Of a stretch of DNA of 64,000 nt, positions 48,067 to 61,281 are shown piece after piece. The translations under genes were made by a program, and so were the position numbers. This DNA is from Mesocentrotus franciscanus (lineage: Eukaryota; Echinodermata; Echinoidea; Camarodonta; Strongylocentrotidae), in the NCBI GenBank assembly GCA_037976565.1, contig CP137671.1, positions 19,659,910-19,723,909 on the forward strand, given 5' to 3'. The notes under the pieces are model-generated. The model was not told where the DNA came from. It did no database searches and was given only the letters and a program-made list of their open reading frames with translations. Every line of letters starts with the position of its first letter. Within the stretch, counting starts at the first letter, position 1.

Positions 48067-48357
48067 TTAAAGGGAGTGTGGCATGACGAGACTATGTGTC
48101 TTTCCCGTGGCCCTACTCGGGGCCAATCGGGTATAATACGACTACGGACGACGCGACCGCAGCATTCACGTGCGTGCAACAAACGCGAAACCGAAGCTTG
48201 AGGAGAACTTCGGTCTGTTTCGTGAACGCTATAGCGCGCACTGACCATGTAGACATCAAGTCGCTGACTACCGTTAATCAAGTCCATTTACGTGCAGTTG
48301 TCCAAAAGAAGATGTAGATGGCGTTAACCAGTATTTGCCATGCTAAACTCCCTTTAA
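48067..48357. mobile_element. MITE flanked by TTAA, present only in unit 1
   Basis: TTAA is followed by AGGGAGTGTGGCATGA on the left. On the right, TGCCATGCTAAACTCCCT is followed by TTAA; its reverse complement is AGGGAGTTTAGCATGGCA. The corresponding place in units 2 and 3 (after CTGTGTAAC, near 54290 and 59430) has no such element. TTAA flanks suggest a piggyBac-like target, but the ends do not start with the usual C-run, so the superfamily is open. Confidence 0.6.
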
Positions 48358-48591
48358 CATGCCATGGGTCTTAATACTTGTATAAAAAGGAAATTACAAT
48401 GTATGATATAAGGTCATTAAATATGCATTATAGTTTTAACAATTTGGGATTGGTTGATATATGGAGCTGACTTGGAAAAATGAAAATAAAAATATAATAA
48501 TGGGTTTGTTTTTTATTAAGTAAGAAATAAGAATATCATCGAGGGAAATTGACTTGCAAGTATATTGATAGTATAGCGTGACAATGATAAG

Positions 48592-48855
48592 TTGCGAATT
48601 ATGAAAAACATAAATACATGTCATTATCCTGCATTTCCAATAAAAGAACAGTTATTTTTATTAAAAACGAGGTCTCGTCGTTTTGAAAGCCAGGTACTAA
48701 GGTATAATGGCACAACATCAGTCTTTAGATCAATATTAGAATATCCCAACAACAGAAATATGTGTGGATGGCAGAACAATGGAGCCTTTGGGTGCGAGAT
48801 TTTAGATTTTCAATTTTTAAATTACATAATGTCAGAATATCATTGTATGAAATGA
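48592..48855 (+). other. Repeated short ORF in unit 1 (87 codons), coding status unknown
   Basis: An ORF beginning MRIMKNINTC and containing RSRRFESQVLRYNG and PNNRNMCGWQNNGAFGCE recurs at 54536-54802, 59670-59936 and 62904-63170 (88 codons). The copies keep the frame with very few changes. It has no known domain, and the whole unit is conserved, so this need not reflect selection on protein. Confidence 0.3.
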
Positions 48856-49067
48856 ATAGCGGACTGAGCAGCTTCAAATTTCATGAGGCCTTCAAGGCTG
48901 ACAACAAAACCAAGGAAAACATAGTGTCGCATAGGAGGAAAAAATGGTGTACCAGTGTACGTTTGGGAGGCGTATACTAATATTCCCTATTTTAAGTTGT
49001 GGAAGAAAAAACATCGCAGAAAAGGAAATTTTATAGATTTCAAGGTAACATTGCCTACGGGGAATTA

Positions 49068-49587
49068 AGAACGAAATTGTCCGCTTTCAAAAAATAAAAA
49101 AAAAAAGAGGAATTTGATTTCTTACAAAAGAATCGAGAAGTTGTGCCAAAATAACATCACCCACCGTGACCGACTCATCAATAGGAGTAGCTCCATATCA
49201 ATAGATATGTTTATGGCTTTGCATCTTCCATATTCTTTGTCCGAATTTTCTCGGTTTCCCCCAGTTCCCCGTTTTCTCTTTCTTTTTTTCTGTTCCCCAG
49301 CTCACTTGACGCTCATTTCCCCTTAACGAAATTGTCTGCTTTCAAAAAATCAAAAAAATGAAAAAAGAGGAATTTGATTTCTTACAAAAGAATCGAGAAG
49401 TTGTGCCAAAATAACATCACCCACCGTGACCGACTCATCAATAGGAGTAGCTCCATATCAATAGATAAGTTTATGGTTTTGCATCTTCCATATTCTTTGT
49501 CCGAATTTTCTCGGTTTTCCCCCCAGTTCCCCGTTTTCTCTTTCTTTATTTCTGTTCCCCAGCTCACTTGACGCTAATTTCCCCCTA
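49068..49587 (+). repeat. Internal ~257-bp duplication within each array unit
   Basis: Two adjacent copies start at AACGAAATTGTCYGCTTTC (49068 and 49325) and each ends CTCACTTGACGCT. The same pair occurs in unit 2 (about 55016, 55275), unit 3 (60150, 60409) and unit 4 (63384, 63639). The two halves differ consistently (TAGATATGTTTATGGCT against TAGATAAGTTTATGGTT), so the duplication is older than the array. Confidence 0.9.
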
Positions 49588-50870
49588 AAGTTCGTTGCCA
49601 TCCATATGGACGGAATCTACCGTAAAATGTAAGTGCTGTTATGCCTTGAAAACCTCAGACAAGTCTGTAGGCTTTTCTTTATGTATACACGCATCATATC
49701 AGTTAATAGGTTATTAATGTGATTGCTGACCAACTGCCAAAGGTATGTTCAGCAAAGTTTCGCTATTATGATTAAAGAAACACAGAGTCAATAGGACATT
49801 AATAAATGCATATGAAAGTCATATTCGCAATACTTGATTAATTCAATGAAGGATCTATATTTACCTGGTTTATTTTGGGTAGGTGGTGTATATTGGTGAG
49901 AAAAAAAGTATGATATTACAGTATATTCTTTTATTTAATTTTCAAGTCTAGGGTTAGTTGGTTTCCAGTTTATTTAATCTTTTTCGGAAAAGATCTTTAT
50001 GAGAGTTAAATTGATCATACATAGTTCTTCAAATTTACAATAATACCAGATTTTTTACTTCCACATTTTCATCTCTGAAATCAATACATAAGCGCAAAAA
50101 GATTTGTCGAAAAGTTGAAACAACGGTCAACTTTCATCGAAAAACAATGTCAGACAAGCTTCCACCAAAATTTTCTTCTTCATAATGAATTTCACAAAAA
50201 CTTGTTTTTCATCCACGCTTCATAAATCTCTATCATTGATCATAATAATTTACTTTTTATCACAAACCCAGCTGCGTAACAACGTAACAATATGATTTCA
50301 TGTTGTTGCGTTTCTCTCCTTTGAGATCCAGCCTACGAACGAACGCAAAGAAAAGAGAAAACATGTCTACAGATTCATACGATAGAAAAATGATACGTGA
50401 CAGTGTGGGTGTAGGGGTGTGTAATTGGGCTTTACAGACGCATACCAATCAGATATGATCAAATTTGTCTTAATAGTAATGTTCATGAAACTGGTTATAA
50501 CAAGCAATTATTTGTTATGGGTTCAGCATAAAAAGTCCTTGGTTAAGGAAAAATATTTTACCCTGAAAAATGTTATTTAGGTAGCCCCTCCAACCTTAAA
50601 ACAAATGAAAAAGAAGGGATAAAGCACCAGAGAAAAAGGATTATGGTACAACGTTAAGACAAAGTAACACTAAGCTGGACATCCTCATGTTACTATGAAA
50701 GTTTTCGGTAGAAATAATAAGGTTGCACTTATGAACAGTCAGCCTAAATCAGTTGGATTCAGTAAGATTTGGTAGCTGTTTATCCATCACTGAGTAAAAC
50801 CCATCAAAGGAAAAACTTATACATACCAAAAGATTAACAAAACGGCGGGGTGGGGTGTGGTGGTTGCAGC

Positions 50871-51156
50871 CAGGCACGGATCCACAAGGGAGGGGCGACG
50901 GTCTCGCCCCCTCTGGACAAAAAACAGGTTTTGAGAAAAAGATGGTAATCGCCCCTTCCCGGCCAAAAAAGTTTTAAAGAGAAGTTTTTCTTTCTCTTTT
51001 GCTCAAAGGGGGAACTGGTGTTGAGAAAAAAAGGTAGTGCTCACTCACCCTTTTTGAAAACTTTGTTTTGTTTTGTTTGATTACCCTCCCCGCTTATTCG
51101 CCGCTAAATATATTCTCAAGATTTGCCCCCTTTGCCGCCGGCTGGATCGGCCCCTG
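50871..51156. mobile_element. hAT-type MITE in unit 1 with 8-bp target duplication
   Basis: The ends are CAGGCACGGATCCA and TGGATCGGCCCCTG, flanked by a perfect GTTGCAGC duplication (50863-50870 and 51157-51164). No transposase. The same insertion is in unit 2 (56816-57106), so it predates the unit duplication. Confidence 0.82.
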
Positions 51157-51434
51157 GTTGCAGCTCCCTCCCGCCCTAACATTTTGAAATATGCTTTTCA
51201 ACATTATCAACATTTAGGCAACCATCACGCTTATATTTCGGCAGCGAGATTGATGCACGCGTTTGCAAGTTTGTATTTTATATATCATCTGGGTTTTACA
51301 GATGTTTTAATAAAAGTCTTACCACATTTAAAAAAATCGACTCGATTGCAAAGTTTATAACTTCAAACATTATTGATATTCAGGCAAAGGTGTTAGCCCC
51401 CTTGAGAAAAATGTGCCTGTAAACCTGTATGATT

Positions 51435-51930
51435 CTGGAAAAATCTAAATCTTATCCCGTATTTTTTCAACAACCCTGGCCTTTCTTTTGTTTGCTGACG
51501 ACTCTAACATTTTCTTTTCTCATCAAGACCCAGAAATTTTACTGGGAACGATTAACTCTCAATTACGAGAAGTTGCTGACTGGATCGAGGCAAATAAATT
51601 GTCATTGAATTTACAAAAAACAATTATATGCTCTTTAGTAATATTATTGATAACTAATCAGGAAATATTGTACTTGATAAAACTGTCATACAAAAAGTCT
51701 CTTCTACGAAGTTCCTGGGAATAAAAGTAAATGATAAACTTTCATGGAAGCTGCATGTTGATAATGTTAGTAAAATCATCCCTCGAAAAATTGGTATTTT
51801 GAACAAGGTAAAATTGTTTTTTCATCTCGTTTACTGCTTAATTTGAACTCGACTTTAGTACTTCCTTACTTAAATTATGGAATACTTGCGTTGGGCACCT
51901 GTGGAAATACTCAACTCAATAGAATTTTAC
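51435..51930 (+). mobile_element. LINE reverse transcriptase fragment, unit 1, 5' piece
   Basis: FADDSNIFFSHQDPE (51489 onward) carries the catalytic FADD, then WIEANKLSLNLQKT. Further on, in shifted frames, are KFLGIKVNDKLSWKLH-like and PYLNYGILALGTCGN. It is 5'-truncated and broken by frameshifts. The hAT element at 51931 interrupts it; the remainder resumes at 52930 (KKKQCESYVTQ in a shifted frame) and is then deleted after about 53000. Confidence 0.8.
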
Positions 51931-52921
51931 CAAGCGCGTAGCCAGGATTTTATTTAAGGGGCGGTAGTGAGCACGCGAAGCGTGCGAATCACTTACAGAG
52001 CGCGCGAAGCGCCTCCCGTGGGTGCAGAACCTTTGACGTTTCATTAGAGAAAGAAGCCGATTCGTTGTACCGTTCTCGGCTCTTTATCCTTGTCTGAATT
52101 CAGTTCCCCCTCCGCGCGAAGCGCGAAGCTTTGACGTTTCATTAAATTATTAGAGAAAGAAGCCGATTCGTTGTACCGTTCTTAGCTCTTAATCCTTGTC
52201 TGAATTCAGTTTTCCCGCGCAAAGCGCGAAACTTTGACGTTTCATTAAATCATTAGAGAAAGAAGCCGATTCGTTGTACCGTTCTCAGCTCTTAATCCTT
52301 GTCTGAATTCAGTTTCCCCCCTCCCGCGCGAAGCGCGGAAGCTTTGACTTTTCATTAAATTAATGGAGAAAGAAGACGATTCGTTGTACCGTTCTCGACC
52401 ATTAATCCTTGTCTGAATTCAGTCTCCCCCCCCCTCCCGCGCAAAGCGCGGCAGCTTTGACTTTTCATTTAATTATTAGAGAAAGAAGACGATTCGTTGT
52501 ACCGTTCTCGACCCTTAATCCTTGTCTGAATTCAGTCCCCCCCCCGCGAAGCGCGGAAGCTTTGACGTTTCATTAAATTAGAGAAAGAAGACGATTCGTT
52601 GTACCGTTCTCGACCCTTAATCCTTGTCTGAATTCAGTCCCCCCTCCGCGAAGCGCGGAAGCTTTGACGTTTCATTAAATTATTAGAGAAAGAAGACGAT
52701 TCGTTGTAGACTATACCGTTCTCGACTCTTAATCCTTCACCCGCGCGAAGCGCGGAAGCTTTTCATTAAATTATTAGAGAAGATGACGATTCGTTGTACC
52801 GTGCTCCTTTTTCTTCCTACGTCCTCTTCCTTTTTTCTCTTCTCTTTCTTTTTTTTTTTTTTGGCCGGCGTTTTTTTTTTTTTTGGGGCGACCGCCCCAC
52901 CGCCCCCTGGCTACGCGCCTG
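51931..52921. mobile_element. Young hAT-type element with internal ~105-bp tandem repeats
   Basis: The terminal inverted repeats CAAGCGCGTAGCCAGG and CCTGGCTACGCGCCTG match at 15 of 16 bases. An exact 8-bp target duplication AATTTTAC flanks it (51923-51930, 52922-52929). Unit 2 has the single uninterrupted site at 57875-57882. Inside are about eight copies of a ~105-bp unit holding GCGCGAAGCGCGGAAGC, TTTGACGTTTCATTAAATTA and GATTCGTTGTACCGTTCTC. The right part is T/C-rich. No transposase, so it is non-autonomous. Confidence 0.9.
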
Positions 52922-53582
52922 AATTTTACTATTACAAAAAAAAAGCAATGCGAATCATATGTCACACAAATTTCCGCGCTCATACTAATAAACTCTTTCT
53001 TCTGTCTTCTTCTCTTTCTGTTTTTCCCCTTTTTCTGTTTGTCACTCTCTCATTCTTATTTTCAATATGTATCATCCTCATCTTGTCATTCTGCTACTCT
53101 TTCTGATTTGTTTTTTGTCTCATTAATTCTTTGTTTTTATTGTCTGTCATGTTTTTTTTATTCCGTAATTTTTAAAAATTAAGTTATGAATGTATAAAGT
53201 TTTATTATTATTGTGCGAACCTACACCTAACAAGCATTGCTTTCAAGTAGGTTCGTTTTTTTTTCTTCATTTCCTGTACCCAAATCATTTTGCATTAAAA
53301 TGACTAAAAACAATGTCAAAGATATTTCAATGCTCATTTCTGTTATAACATTACGTTTATTATTGTCTGTCATTGTTTATATATTGTGAAAAAAAAAGAA
53401 AAATAAATTCGCTCTGTATAGAGCGACTACTACTACTACTAAAGAGATACATTTTATGATAGCATCGAAGTTTCATGTAAAAAAATTATCATTCTATTTA
53501 ATAGGTTGATATTTCTTTTGCGTAACTGCTTACAAAGCAAATTATATGTATGTATATAGTATACAAATATACACTGTCTTGA

Positions 53583-53656
53583 GAGGTTCTGGTTAAAACT
53601 ATGAGCAAATGGTACTTTTGGAGTCACTGAGGCCCATAGTTTTAACCAGTACCTCG
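53583..53656. repeat. Hairpin, 24-bp arms (units 1 and 3)
   Basis: GAGGTTCTGGTTAAAACTAT pairs with ATAGTTTTAACCAGTACCTC around a ~24-bp loop. The same hairpin is in unit 3 (about 61958-62031) but absent from unit 2, where ~320 bp are deleted near 59010. Confidence 0.8.
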
Positions 53657-56600
53657 AATAGAAGGCATGGTATATTTGTTTTATATCCTGCATCAAAAAT
53701 TTATTTTATAAAAAAAAAAAAAAAACATTTTTGGGACAAAAATAAATTTAGAACAAAAAAAATGTCAATTTTTATCTAAAAAAGATGTAGAACATTTTGT
53801 TTTCATTAAATTAAGATTTGAAAAAAAAATTCAAATCTCAACCAATCGAAAGCCAACAAATTTTTGATGCAGGATATAATTTATGCTCATTTGTGAATTC
53901 GCGTATCGTCTTTTCCAATACATGGAAATGTATATTACTATATGAAATACTGCTTGAGGAATTCTTTGAGATAGGCATCCAAATATATCAAAACTTTAAA
54001 GAATTACTATCCATCCAATTGTCGACATTTCCAAAATGTTTGCATTACCTTTAAAATGATATGGCGTAAAATAATGAGATTCAATATAAAATGCGTTTTT
54101 AGTATAATTTAATGGCTTGAAAACGTTAGTGTTTACCTTAAAATCGGAAAAGAAAGGAATGACACAAGACTGAAGAAGCATTGTGTACATGCATATATCT
54201 CTAGAGAGAGAAAAAAAGAAAAAGTTAATACATATTGTTACTGAAGCCCGACATTTGAACATAATCATGGATTTAAAGAGGACGCTGTGTAACTGGGTAC
54301 AAGAGCGGCAACATATCGTGGGGCTGACTTGAATTAAAAAGAAAATACAATGTATGATATAAGGTCACTAAATAGGCATTATAATTTTGGGATAGGTAGA
54401 TATTGGGAGCTGGCTTGGAAAAATGTATAATTCAAAATATAATAATGGGTTTGTTTTTATTAAGTAAGAAATAAGAATATCATCGAGGGAAATTGACTTG
54501 CAAGTATATTAATAGTATATCGTGACAATGATAAGTTGCGAATTATGAAAAACATAAATACATGTCATGATCCTGCATTTCCAATAAAAGAACAGTTATT
54601 TTTTTTATTAAAAACGAGGTCTCGTCGTTTTGAAAGCCAGGTACTAAGGTATAATGGCACAACATCAGTCTTTAGATCAATATTAGAGTATCCCAACAAC
54701 AGAAATATGTGTGGATGGCAGAACAATGGAGCCTTTGGGTGCGAGATTTTAGATTTACAATTTTTAAATTACATAATGTCAGAATATCATTGTATAAAAT
54801 GAATAGCGGACTGAGCAGCTTCAAATTTCATGAGGCCTTCAAGGCTGACAACAAAACCAAGGAAAACATAGTGTCGCATAGGAGGAAAAAATGGTGTACC
54901 AGTGTACGTTTGGGAGGCGTATACTAATATTCCCTATTTTAAGTTGTGGAAGAAAAACATCGCAGAAAAGGATATTTGATAGATTTCAAGGAAACATTGC
55001 CTACGGGGAATTAAGAACGAAATTGTCCGCTTTCAAAAAATGAAGAAAAAAAAAAAGAGGAATTTGATTTCTTACAAAAGAATCGAGAATTTGTGCCAAA
55101 ATAACATCACCCACCGTGACCGACTCATCAATAGGAGTAGCTCCATATCAATAGATATGTTTATGGCTTTGCATTTTCCATATTCTTTGTCCGAATTTTC
55201 TCGGGTTTCCCCCCAGTTCCCCGTTTTCTCTTTCTTTTTCTGTTCCCCAGCTCACTTGACGCTAATTTCCCCTTAACGAAATTGTCTGCTTTCAAAAAGC
55301 AAAAAAATGAAAAAAGAGGAATTTGATTTCTTACAAAAGAATCGAGAAGTTGTGCCAAAATAACATCACCCACCGTGACCGACTCATCAATAGGAGTAGC
55401 TCCATATCAATAGATAAGTTTATGGTTTTGCATCTTCCATATTCTTTGTCCGAATTTTCTCGGTTTTCCCCCCAGTTCCCCGTTTTCTCTTTCTTTATTT
55501 CTGTTCCCAGCTCACTTGACGCTAATTTCCCTAAAGTTCGTTGCCATCCATATGGACGGAATCTACTGTAAAATGTAAGTGCTGTTATGCCTTGAAAACC
55601 TCAGACAAGTCTGTAGGCTTTTCTTTTATGTATACACGCATCATATCAGTTAATAGGTTATTAATGTGATTGCTGACCAACTGCCAAAGGTATGCTTAGC
55701 AAAGTTTCGCTATTATGATTAAAGAAACATAGAGTCAATAGGACATTAATAAATGCATATGAAAGTCATATTTGCAATACTTGATTAATTCAATGAAGGA
55801 TCTATATTTACCTGGTTTATTTCGGGTAGGTGGTGTATATTGGTGAGAAAAAGTATGATATTACAGTATATTCTTTTATTTAATTTTCAAGTCTAGGGTT
55901 AGTTGGTTCCAGTTTATTTAATCTTTTTCGGAAAAGATCTTTATGAGAGTTAAATTGATCATACATAGTTCTTCAAATTTACAACAATACCAGATTTTTA
56001 CTTCCACATTTTCATCTCTGAAATCAATACATAAGCGCAAAAAGATTTGTCGAAAAGTTGAAACAACGGTCAACTTTCATCGAAAAACAATGTCAGACAA
56101 GCTTCCACCAAAATTTTCTTCTTCATAATGAATTTCACAAAAACATGTTTTTCATCCACGCTTCATAAATCTCTATCATTGATCATAATAATTTACTTTT
56201 TATCACAAACCCAGCTGCGTAACAACGTAAACATATGATTTCATGTTGTTGCGTTTCTCTCCTTTGAGATCCAGCCTACGAACGAACGCAAAGAAAAAGA
56301 GAAAACATGTCTACAGATTCATACGATAGAAAAATGATACGTGACAGTGTGGGTGTAGGGGTGTGTAATTGGGCTTTACAGACGCATACCAATCAGATAT
56401 GATCAAATTTGTCTTAATAGTAATGTTCATGAAACTGGTTATAACAAGCAATTATTTGTTATGGGTTCAGCATAAAAAGTCCTTGGTTAAGGAAAAATAT
56501 TTTACCCTGAAAAATGTTATTTAGGTAGCCCCTCCAACCTTAAAAAAAATGAAACAGAAGGGATAAAGCACCAGAGAAAAAGGATTATGGTATAACGTTA

Positions 56601-56815
56601 AGACAAAGTAACACTAAGCTGGACATCCTCATGTTACTATGAAAGTTTTTGGTAGAAATAATAAGGTTGCACTTATGAACAGTCAGCCTAAATCAGTTGG
56701 ATTCAGTAAGATTTGGTAGCTGTTTATCCATCACTGAGTAAAACCCATCAAAGGAAAAGCTTATACATACCAAAAGATTAACAAAACGGCGGGGGTGGGG
56801 TGTGGTGGTTGCAGC

Positions 56816-57106
56816 CAGGCACGGATCCACAAGGGAGGGGGGCGACGGTCTCGCCCCCTCTGGACAAAAAAACAGGTTTTAAGAAAAAGATGGTAATCGC
56901 CCCCTTCCCGGCCAAAAAAGTTTTAAAAGAGAAGTTTTCTTTCTCTTTTGCTCAAAGGGGGAACTGGTGTTGAGAAAAAGAAGGTAGTGCTCACTCACCC
57001 TTTTTAAAACTTTGTTTTGTTTTGTTTGATTACCCTCCCCCGCTTATTCGCCGCTAAATATATTCTCAAGATTTGCCCCCTTTGCCGCCGGCTGGATCGG
57101 CCCCTG
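56816..57106. mobile_element. hAT-type MITE in unit 2 (orthologous to 50871)
   Basis: Same ends as the unit 1 copy. The flanking duplication is GTTGCAGC on the left (56808-56815) and GTTGCAGA on the right, with one base changed since insertion. Confidence 0.8.
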
Positions 57107-57419
57107 GTTGCAGATCCCCCTCCCCGCCCTAAAATTTTGAAATATGCTTTTCAACATTATCAACATTTAGGCAACCATCACGCTTATATTTCGGCAGCGA
57201 GATTGATGCACGCGTTTGCAAGTCTGTATTTTATATATCATCTGGGTTTTACAGATGTTTAAAAAAGTCTTACCACATTAAAAAAAAATCGACTCGATTG
57301 CAAAGTTTATAACTTAAAACATTATTGATATTCAGGCAAAGGTGTTAGCCCCTTGCGAAAAATGTGCCTGTAAACCTGTATGATTCTGGAAAAATCTAAA
57401 TCTTATCCCGTATTGTTTT

Positions 57420-58672
57420 CAACAACCCTGGCCTTTCTTTTGTTCGCTGACGACTCTAACATTTTCTTTTCTCATCAAGACCCAGAAATTTTACTGGGAA
57501 CGATTAACTCTCAATTACGAGAAGTTGCTGACTGGATCGAAGCAAATAAATTGTCATTGAATTTACAAAAAACAATTATATGCTCTTTAGTAATATTATT
57601 GATAACTAACCAGGAAATATTGTACTTGATAAAACTGTCATACAAAAAGTCTCTTCTACGAAGTTCCTGGGAATAATAGTAAATGATAAACTTTCATGGA
57701 AGCTGCATGTTGATAATGTTAGTAAAATCATCTCTAGAAAAATTGGTATTTTGAACAAGGTAAAATTGTTTTTTCATCTCGTTTACTGCTTAATTTGAAC
57801 TCGACTTTAGTACTTCCTTACTTAAATTATGGAATACTTGCGTTGGGCACCTGTGGAAATACTCAACTCAATAGAATTTTACTATTAAAAAAGAAAGCAA
57901 TGCGAATCATATGTCACACAAATTTCCGCGCTCATACTAATAAACTCTTTCACGCAAATAATGTTTTGAAGATGCACGACTTATTTTCCTATAACCTTGC
58001 TATATTTATGTACACACTACAAAAAAATGAATTGCCACAAGTTCTCTCAAATATGTTTAACAAAAATACTGAATTCCATAGTTATCCCACGAGAATAGTA
58101 AAATGTTATCACCTACCAAAAACAAGAACGGTATTTTGCAGCAGAATTTTTACTTTCACTGGCCCAAAATATTGGAATGCCCTTCCGGGCACATTAAAAG
58201 AAAACCCTCATTAAGTGGTTTCAAAAATGCCCTCAAGTATTTTTGTTGCAAACGTATCAGAATAAGTAGTTCCCGTTTTTATTCCCGTATTTGGCCAGAC
58301 TGGCCATTTTTTTAACATCGAAACTGTGACTTGTATATATGACTTGTATCCATATAATACTAATTAAAATGATTCCTCTATGGCCATCATTTCTTTCTCT
58401 CTCCCTCTCTGTCTCTGTTTCTGTCTCTGTCTCTCCCTCTACCCCTATCTCTGTCTTCTTATCTCTCTGTTTTTCCCCTTTTTCTGTTTGTCACTCTCTC
58501 ATTCTTATTTTCAATATGTATCATCCTCATCTTGTCATTCTGCTACTCTTTCTGATTTGTTTTTTTTTCTCATTAATTCTTTGTTTTTATTGTCTGTCAT
58601 GTTTTTTTTATTCCGTAATTTTTTTTAAATTAAGTTATGAATGTATAAAGTTTTATTATTATTGTGCGAACC
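57420..58672 (+). mobile_element. LINE 3' fragment in unit 2, most complete copy
   Basis: LLFADDSNIFFSHQDPE with the catalytic FADD is at 57442-57453. After frameshifts, the 139-codon ORF 57795-58214 reads PYLNYGILALGTCGN, LLLKKKAMRIICHTNFRAH and FTGPKYWNALPGTLKE, the typical order of a Jockey/CR1/L2-like ORF2 C terminus. A CT-rich tail follows, and TTTATTATTATTG near 58660 looks like the 3' end. It is pseudogenised by several frame changes. Confidence 0.82.
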
Positions 58673-61281
58673 TACACCTAACGAGCATTGCTTTCAAGTA
58701 GGTTCGTTTTTTTTTCTTCATTTCCTGTACCCAAATCATTTTGCATTACAATGACTAAAAACAATGTCAAAGATATTTCAATGCTCATTTCTGTTATATC
58801 ATTACGTTTATTATTGTCTGTCATTGTTTATATATTGTGAAAAGAAATGAAAAATAAATTCGCTCTGTATTGAGCGACTACTACTACTACTAAAGAGATA
58901 CATTTTATGATAGCATCGAAGTTTCATGTAAAAAAATTATCATTCTATTTAATCAGTTGATATTTCTTTTGCGTAACTGCTTACAAAGCAAATTATATGT
59001 ATGTATATAGTTTATGCTCATTTGTGAATTCGCGTTTCGTCTTTTCCAATACATGGAAATGTATATTACTATATGAAATACTGCTTGAGGAATTCTTTGA
59101 GATAGGCATCCAAATATATCAAAACTTTAAAGAATTACTATCCATCCAATTTTCGACATTTCCAAAATGTTTGCATTACCTTTAAAATGATATGGCGTAA
59201 AATAATGAGATTCAATATAAAATGCGTTTTTAGTATAATTTAATGGCTTGAAAACGTTAGTGTTTACCTTAAAATCGGAAAAGAAAGGAATGACACAAGA
59301 CTGAAGAAGCATTGTGTACATGCATATATCTCTAGAGAGAGAGAAAAAAAAAGAAAAAGTTAATACATATTGTTACTGAAGCCCGACATTTGAACATAAT
59401 CATGGATTTAAAGAGGACGCTGTGTAACTGGGTACAAGAGCGGCAACATATCGTGGGGCTGACTTGAATTAAAAAGAAAATACAATGTATGATATAAGGT
59501 CACTAAATAGGCATTATAATTTTGGGACAGGTAGATATTGGGAGCTGGCTTGGAAAAATGTATAATTCAAAATATAATAATGGGTTTGTTTTATTAAGTA
59601 AGAAATAAGAATATCATCGAGGGAAATTGACTTGCAAGTATATTAATAGTATATCGTGACAATGATAAGTTGCGAATTATGAAAAACATAAATACATGTC
59701 ATGATCCTGCATTTCCAATAAAAGAACAGTTATTTTTTTTATTAAAAACGAGGTCTCGTCGTTTTGAAAGCCAGGTACTAAGGTATAATGGCACAACATC
59801 AGTCTTTAGATCAATATTAGAGTATCCCAACAACAGAAATATGTGTGGATGGCAGAACAATGGAGCCTTTGGGTGCGAGATTTTAGATTTACAATTTTTA
59901 AATTACATAATGTCAGAATATCATTGTATAAAATGAATAGCGGACTGAGCAGCTTCAAATTTCATGAGGCCTTCAAGGCTGACAACAAAACCAAGGAAAA
60001 CATAGTGTCGCATAGGAGGAAAAAATGGTGTACCAGTGTACGTTTGGGAGGCGTATACTAATATTCCCTATTTTAAGTTGTGGAAGAAAAACATCGCAGA
60101 AAAGGATATTTGATAGATTTCAAGGAAACATTGCCTACGGGGAATTAAGAACGAAATTGTCCGCTTTCAAAAAATGAAGAAAAAAAAAAAGAGGAATTTG
60201 ATTTCTTACAAAAGAATCGAGAAGTTGTGCCAAAATAACATCACCCACCGTGACCGACTTATCAATAGGAGTAGCTCCATATCAATAGATATGTTTATGG
60301 CTTTGCATTTTCCATATTCTTTGTCCGAATTTTCTCAGGTTCCCCCCAGTTCCCCGTTTTCTCTTTCTTTTTTCTGTTCCCCAGCTCACTTGACGCTAAT
60401 TTCCCCTTAACGAAATTGTCTGCTTTCAAAAAATCAAAAAAATGAAAAAAGAGGAATTTGATTTCTTACAAAAGAATCGAGAAGTTGTGCCAAAATAACA
60501 TCACCCACCGTGACCGACTCATCAATAGGAGTAGCTCCATATCAATAGATAAGTTTATGGTTTTGCATCTTCCATATTCTTTGTCCGAATTTTCTCGGTT
60601 TTCCCCAGTTCCCCGTTTTCTCTTTCTTTATTTCTGTTCCCAGCTCACTTGACGCTAATTTCCCCCTAAAGTTCGTTGCCATCCATATGGACGGAATCTA
60701 CTGTAAAATGTAAGTGCTGTTATGCCTTGAAAACCTCAGACAAGTCTGTAGGCTTTTCTTTTATGTATACACGCATCATATCAGTTAATAGGTTATTAAT
60801 GTGATTGCTGACCAACTGCCAAAGGTATGTTTAGCAAAGTTTCGCTATTATGATTAAAGAAACATAGAGTCAATAGGACATTAATAAATGCATATGAAAG
60901 TCATATTCGCAATACTTGATTAATTCAATGAAGGATCTATATTTACCTGGTTTATTTCGGGTAGGTGGTGTATATTGGTGAGAAAAAAAGTATGATATTA
61001 CAGTATATTCTTTTATTTAATTTTCAAGTCTAGGGTTAGTTGGTTTCCAGTTTATTTAATCTTTTTCGGAAAAGATCTTTATGAGAGTTAAATTGATCAT
61101 ACATAGTTCTTCAAATTTACAATAATACCAGATTTTTTACTTCCACATTTTCATCTCTGAAATCAATACATAAGCGCAAAAAGATTTGTCGAAAAGTTGA
61201 AACAACGGTCAACTTTCATCGAAAAACAATGTCAGACAAGCTTCCACCAAAATTTTTTCTTCATAATGAATTTCACAAAAC

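Noticed and set aside
58339..58701. Ser/Leu-rich hydrophobic ORFs
   Set aside because: Translation of a CT-rich LINE 3' tail; no transmembrane protein family evident.
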